DNA of 64,000 bases. Source: Muricea muricata (taxonomy: Eukaryota > Cnidaria > Anthozoa > Malacalcyonacea > Plexauridae). Every line of letters starts with the position of its first letter. Position 1 is the first letter of the stretch. The position numbers were made by a program, and so were the translations under genes. Where the stretch lies: the NCBI GenBank assembly GCA_963855995.1, contig OY979725.1, positions 6,644,118 to 6,708,117 on the forward strand, written 5' to 3'. Shown here one piece after another: positions 61,105 through 64,000 of this stretch. The notes under the pieces were generated by a model. It worked only from the letters and a program-made list of their open reading frames with translations, did no database searches and was not told where the DNA came from.

Positions 61105-64000
61105 CTGTCTAAATCAATAACGGCCACGTTTTATAGCTTAAAAATGATTTTTTGAAGGTTAAACACAAGACCTAAAGGAAAGCTACTAAATCGAAATTTC
61201 TGATCTTACTATGTCGGATATCATGTTTGCGGCGCTCTAACTTTCGAAATGAGCGGAACAACGTGTTAAAATGGGAAACCTAAAACTTTTTTTGCAAGTG
61301 AAAAAAATGAGCTTAGAATCATCAAATTCGCGTTTTAAGCCTTCTCGAAGCTATTTGAGCGCAAAAAAACTGTCTAAATCAAGAACGGCAACGTTCTAGA
61401 GCTTAAAATGATGTTTTGAGAGCAAAACTTAGGACCGAATGGGCAGCTACTAAACCGAAATTTCTGATCTTACCATGTCGGATATCATGTTTGTGGCGCT
61501 ATAACTATGGAATTGAGCGAAACAGCGTGTTGAAATGAGAAACCTAAAACTTTCTGTGCAAGTGAAAAAATGAGCTCAGAATCATCAAAACCGCGTTTTG
61601 AGCGTTCTGGAAGCGATTTAAGCGCAAAAAAACTGTCTAAATCAATAACGGTAACGTTTTGGAGCTTAAAATGATGTTTTGAGGGCTAAACTTAAGACCT
61701 AAAGGGCAGCTACTAAACTGAAATTTCTGATCTTATAATGTCGGATATCATGTTTGTGGCGCCATAACTATCGAAATGAGCGGAACAACGTGTTGAAATG
61801 AGAAACCTGAAACTTTCTGTGCAAGTGAAAAAAATCAGCTTAGAATCATCAAAATCGCGTTTCCAGTGTTCTGGAAGCGATTTGAGCGCAAAAAAACTGT
61901 CTAAATTGATAACGGCAACGTTTTGGAGCTTAAAATGATGTTTTGAGGGCTAAAATTAAACCTAAAGGGCAGCTACTAAACCGAAATTTCTGATCTTACA
62001 ATGTCGGATATCATGTTTGTGGCGCTATAACTATCGAAATGAGCGGAACAACGTGTTTAAATGAGCAACCTAAAACTTTCTTTGAGAGTGAAAAAAAATG
62101 AGCTTAGAATCATCAAAATCGCGTTTTAAGCGTTCTCGAAGCGACTTGAGCGCAAAGAAGCTGTCTAAATCGAGAACGGCAACGTTTTAGAGCTCAAAAT
62201 TATTTTTTGAAGGTCAAACACAAGACCTAAAGGATAGCTACTCAATCGAAATTTCTGATCTTACCACGTCGGATCTCATGTTTTCGGCGCTCCAACTATC
62301 GAAATGAGCGGAACAACGTGTTTAAATGAGAAACCTAAAACTTTCTTTGCAAGTGAAAACAAATGAGTTTAGAATCATCAAAATCGCGTTTTAAGCGTTC
62401 TCGAAGCGATTTGAGCGAAAAAAACCTGCCTAAATCGATAACGGCAACGTTTCAGATCTTAAAATGATGTTTTGAGAGCTAAACTTATGACCTAAAGGGC
62501 AGCTACTAAACCGAAATTTCTGATCTTACCATGTCGGATATCATGTTTGCGGCGCCCTAACTATCAAAATGAGCGGAACAACGTGTTGAAATGGGAAACC
62601 TAAAACTTTCTGTGCAAGTGAAAAAAATGAGCTTAGAATCATCAAAATTTCGTTTTCAGCGTTCTCGAAGCGATTTGAGCGCAAAAAAACTGCCTAAATC
62701 GATAACGGCCACGTTTTAGAGCTTAAAATGATGTTTCGAAGGTCAAACACAACACCTAAAGGACAGCTACTAAATTAAAATTTCTGATCTTACCATGTCG
62801 GGTATCATGTTTGCGGCGCTCTAACTATCGAAATGAGCGGAACAACGTGTTGAAATGGGAAACCTAAAACTTTCTGTGCAAGTGAAAAAAATGAGCTTAG
62901 AATCATCAAAATCGCGTTTTGAGCGTTCTCGAAGCGATTTGAGCGACAAAAAACTGTCTAAATCGATAACGGAAACGTTTTAGAGCTTAAAATGATTTTT
63001 TGCAGGTTAAACACAAGACCTAAAGGACAGCTACTAAATAGAAATTTCTGATTTAAACCATGTCGGATATCATGTTTGCGGCGCTCTAACTATCGAAATG
63101 AGCGGAACAACGTGTTGAAATGAGAACCCTAAAACTTTCTTTTCAAGTGAAAACAAATGAGCTTAGAATCATCAAAATCGCGTTTTGAGCGTTCTCGAAG
63201 CCATTTGAGCGCAAAAAAACTGTCTAAATCGATAACGGCAACGTTTTAGAGCTTAAAATGATCTTTTGAAAGCTAAACTTAAGACCTAAAGGGGAGCTAC
63301 TAAACCGAAATTTCTGATCTTATAATGTCGGATATCATGTTTGTGGCGCTATAACTATCGAAATGAGCGGAACAACGTGTTGAAATGGGAAATTTAAAAC
63401 TTTCTATGCAAGTGAAAAAAATGAGCTTAGAATCATCAAAATTGCGTTTTCAGCGTTCTCGAAGCGACTTGAGCGCAAAAAAGCTGTCTAAATCGACAAC
63501 GGCAACGTTTTAGAGCTCAAAATTATTTTTTGAAGGTTAAACACAAGACCTAAAGGATAGCTACTAAATCGAAATTTCTGATCTTGCCATGTCGGATCTC
63601 ATGTTTTCGGCGCTCTAACTATCGAAATGAGCGGAACAACGTGTTGAAATGAGAAACCTAAAACTTTCTTTGCAAGTGAAAACAAATGAGTTTAGAATCA
63701 TCAAAATCGCGTTTTAAGCGTTGTCGAAGCGATTTGAGCGCAAAAAAGCTGCCTAAATCGATAACGGCAACGTTTCAGAGCTTAAAATGATGTTTTGAGA
63801 GCTAAACTTATGACCTAAAGGGCAGCTACTAAAGCGAAATTTCTGATCTTACCATGTCGGATATCATGTTTGCGGCGCCCTAACTGTCGAAATGAGCGGA
63901 ACAACGTGTTGAAATGGGAAACCTAAAACTTTCTGTGCAAGTGAAAAAAATGAGCTTAGAATCATCAAAATTGCGTTTTCAGCGTTCTCGAAGCGATTTG
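61105..64000 (+). repeat. Segmental duplication within family B, copy 2 (cut by the window edge)
   Basis: This is the counterpart of 33266-36425. Relative to copy 1 it lacks one monomer at about 61480, has one extra (the GTTTCCAGTGTTCTGGAAG type near 61858), and lacks one near 63455, where TTTTCAGCG runs directly into GACTTGAGCGC. Substitutions such as GAAACAGCG for GAAACAACG show the copies are not an exact assembly duplicate. Confidence 0.8.

Larger units (their letters stand above)
31541..64000 (+). repeat. Satellite family B: forward array of ~265-bp monomers (about 120 copies, interrupted by a gap)
   Basis: The GTCGGATATCATG segment recurs every 263-265 bp, for example at 33901, 34164, 34429, 34694, 34958 and 35223. 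Typical order within a unit: GATTTGAGCGCAAAAAA, CTG(C/T)CTAAATCGATAACGG, CGTTTTAGAGCTTAAAATGA, GAGCTAAACTTAAGACCTAAA, GGCAGCTACTAAACCGAAATT, CATGTCGGATATCATG, GCGGCGCTCTAACTATCG, ATGAGCGGAACAACGTG, TTGAAATG(A/G)GAAACC, TTGCAAGTGAAAA, TGAGCTTAGAATCATC and AAAATCGCGTTTT. Alignment to family A is clear along the whole unit except two missing pieces. Stops occur in every frame. No gene, RNA gene or known origin element is visible. Confidence 0.96.

Noticed and set aside
1-64000. CRISPR array
   Set aside because: Repeats are ~265-323 bp and directly adjacent, without short identical repeats separated by unique spacers, and there are no associated genes.
1-64000. Centromere protein-binding box (CENP-B type)
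   Set aside because: I looked for the conserved core pattern in both monomer types and found no convincing match; a systematic motif scan would be needed to exclude weak forms.
1-64000. tRNA, rRNA or other structured RNA genes, promoters or terminators
   Set aside because: No cloverleaf, ribosomal segment or polymerase III box pair is recognisable; TATAAC and poly-A/T runs are ordinary parts of every monomer.

Overview
The window contains no gene that I can support. Apart from a 200-base run of N and two copies of a short transposon-like insertion, all 64 kb is tandemly repeated satellite DNA. This points to a eukaryotic nuclear chromosome in a pericentromeric, centromeric or other heterochromatic block, in a long-read assembly whose scaffolding left the N gap. 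I cannot name the organism. In-frame stops (mostly TAA and TGA) recur in every repeat unit and frame, and the few open frames of 60-98 codons are readings through satellite, gap or transposon sequence.

Layout. (1) Positions 1-30676: satellite family A, about 95 head-to-tail monomers of ~323 bp. (2) Positions 30677-31526: about 3.2 monomers of a related family, B (~265 bp), in inverted orientation. (3) About 31545-64000: about 120 B monomers in forward orientation, with a 200-N gap at 33066-33265 and a ~172-bp TTAA-flanked inverted-repeat element at 54688-54863, copied at 58033-58208.

The main structural result is a hierarchy of repeats. Level 1: a GAGCG box recurs in family A every 108, 108 and 107 bp, and the three intervals align with one another, so the A monomer is a fossil trimer (S1-S2-S3) of a ~108-bp ancestral unit. 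Level 2: the 265-bp B monomer is the same trimer lacking ~24 bp in S1 and ~32-34 bp at the S1/S2 border. The missing parts have counterparts in other subunits, so B is probably derived by deletion from an A-like trimer. Level 3: family A shows an imperfect alternation of two monomer types (about 646 bp). Level 4: higher-order repeats of whole monomers. Family A has 9-mers (2904 bp), a 7-mer (2260 bp), a 4-mer (1291 bp) and 9/8-mer blocks. Family B has a nearly identical tandem duplication of 3345 bp (12 monomers plus the inserted element) and mixed 5- to 12-mer blocks. Level 5: kilobase-scale duplications, with 1.09-6.36 kb repeated at 13.03-19.59 kb and 33.27-36.43 kb repeated at 61.1-64.0 kb.

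Differences between related blocks are almost always whole numbers of monomers, the signature of unequal crossing-over or replication-slippage turnover. Blocks next to the A/B junction are more divergent than blocks inside the arrays, as expected for satellite edges. All coordinates and offsets were obtained by reading and subtracting positions of diagnostic variants; percent identities were not computed.
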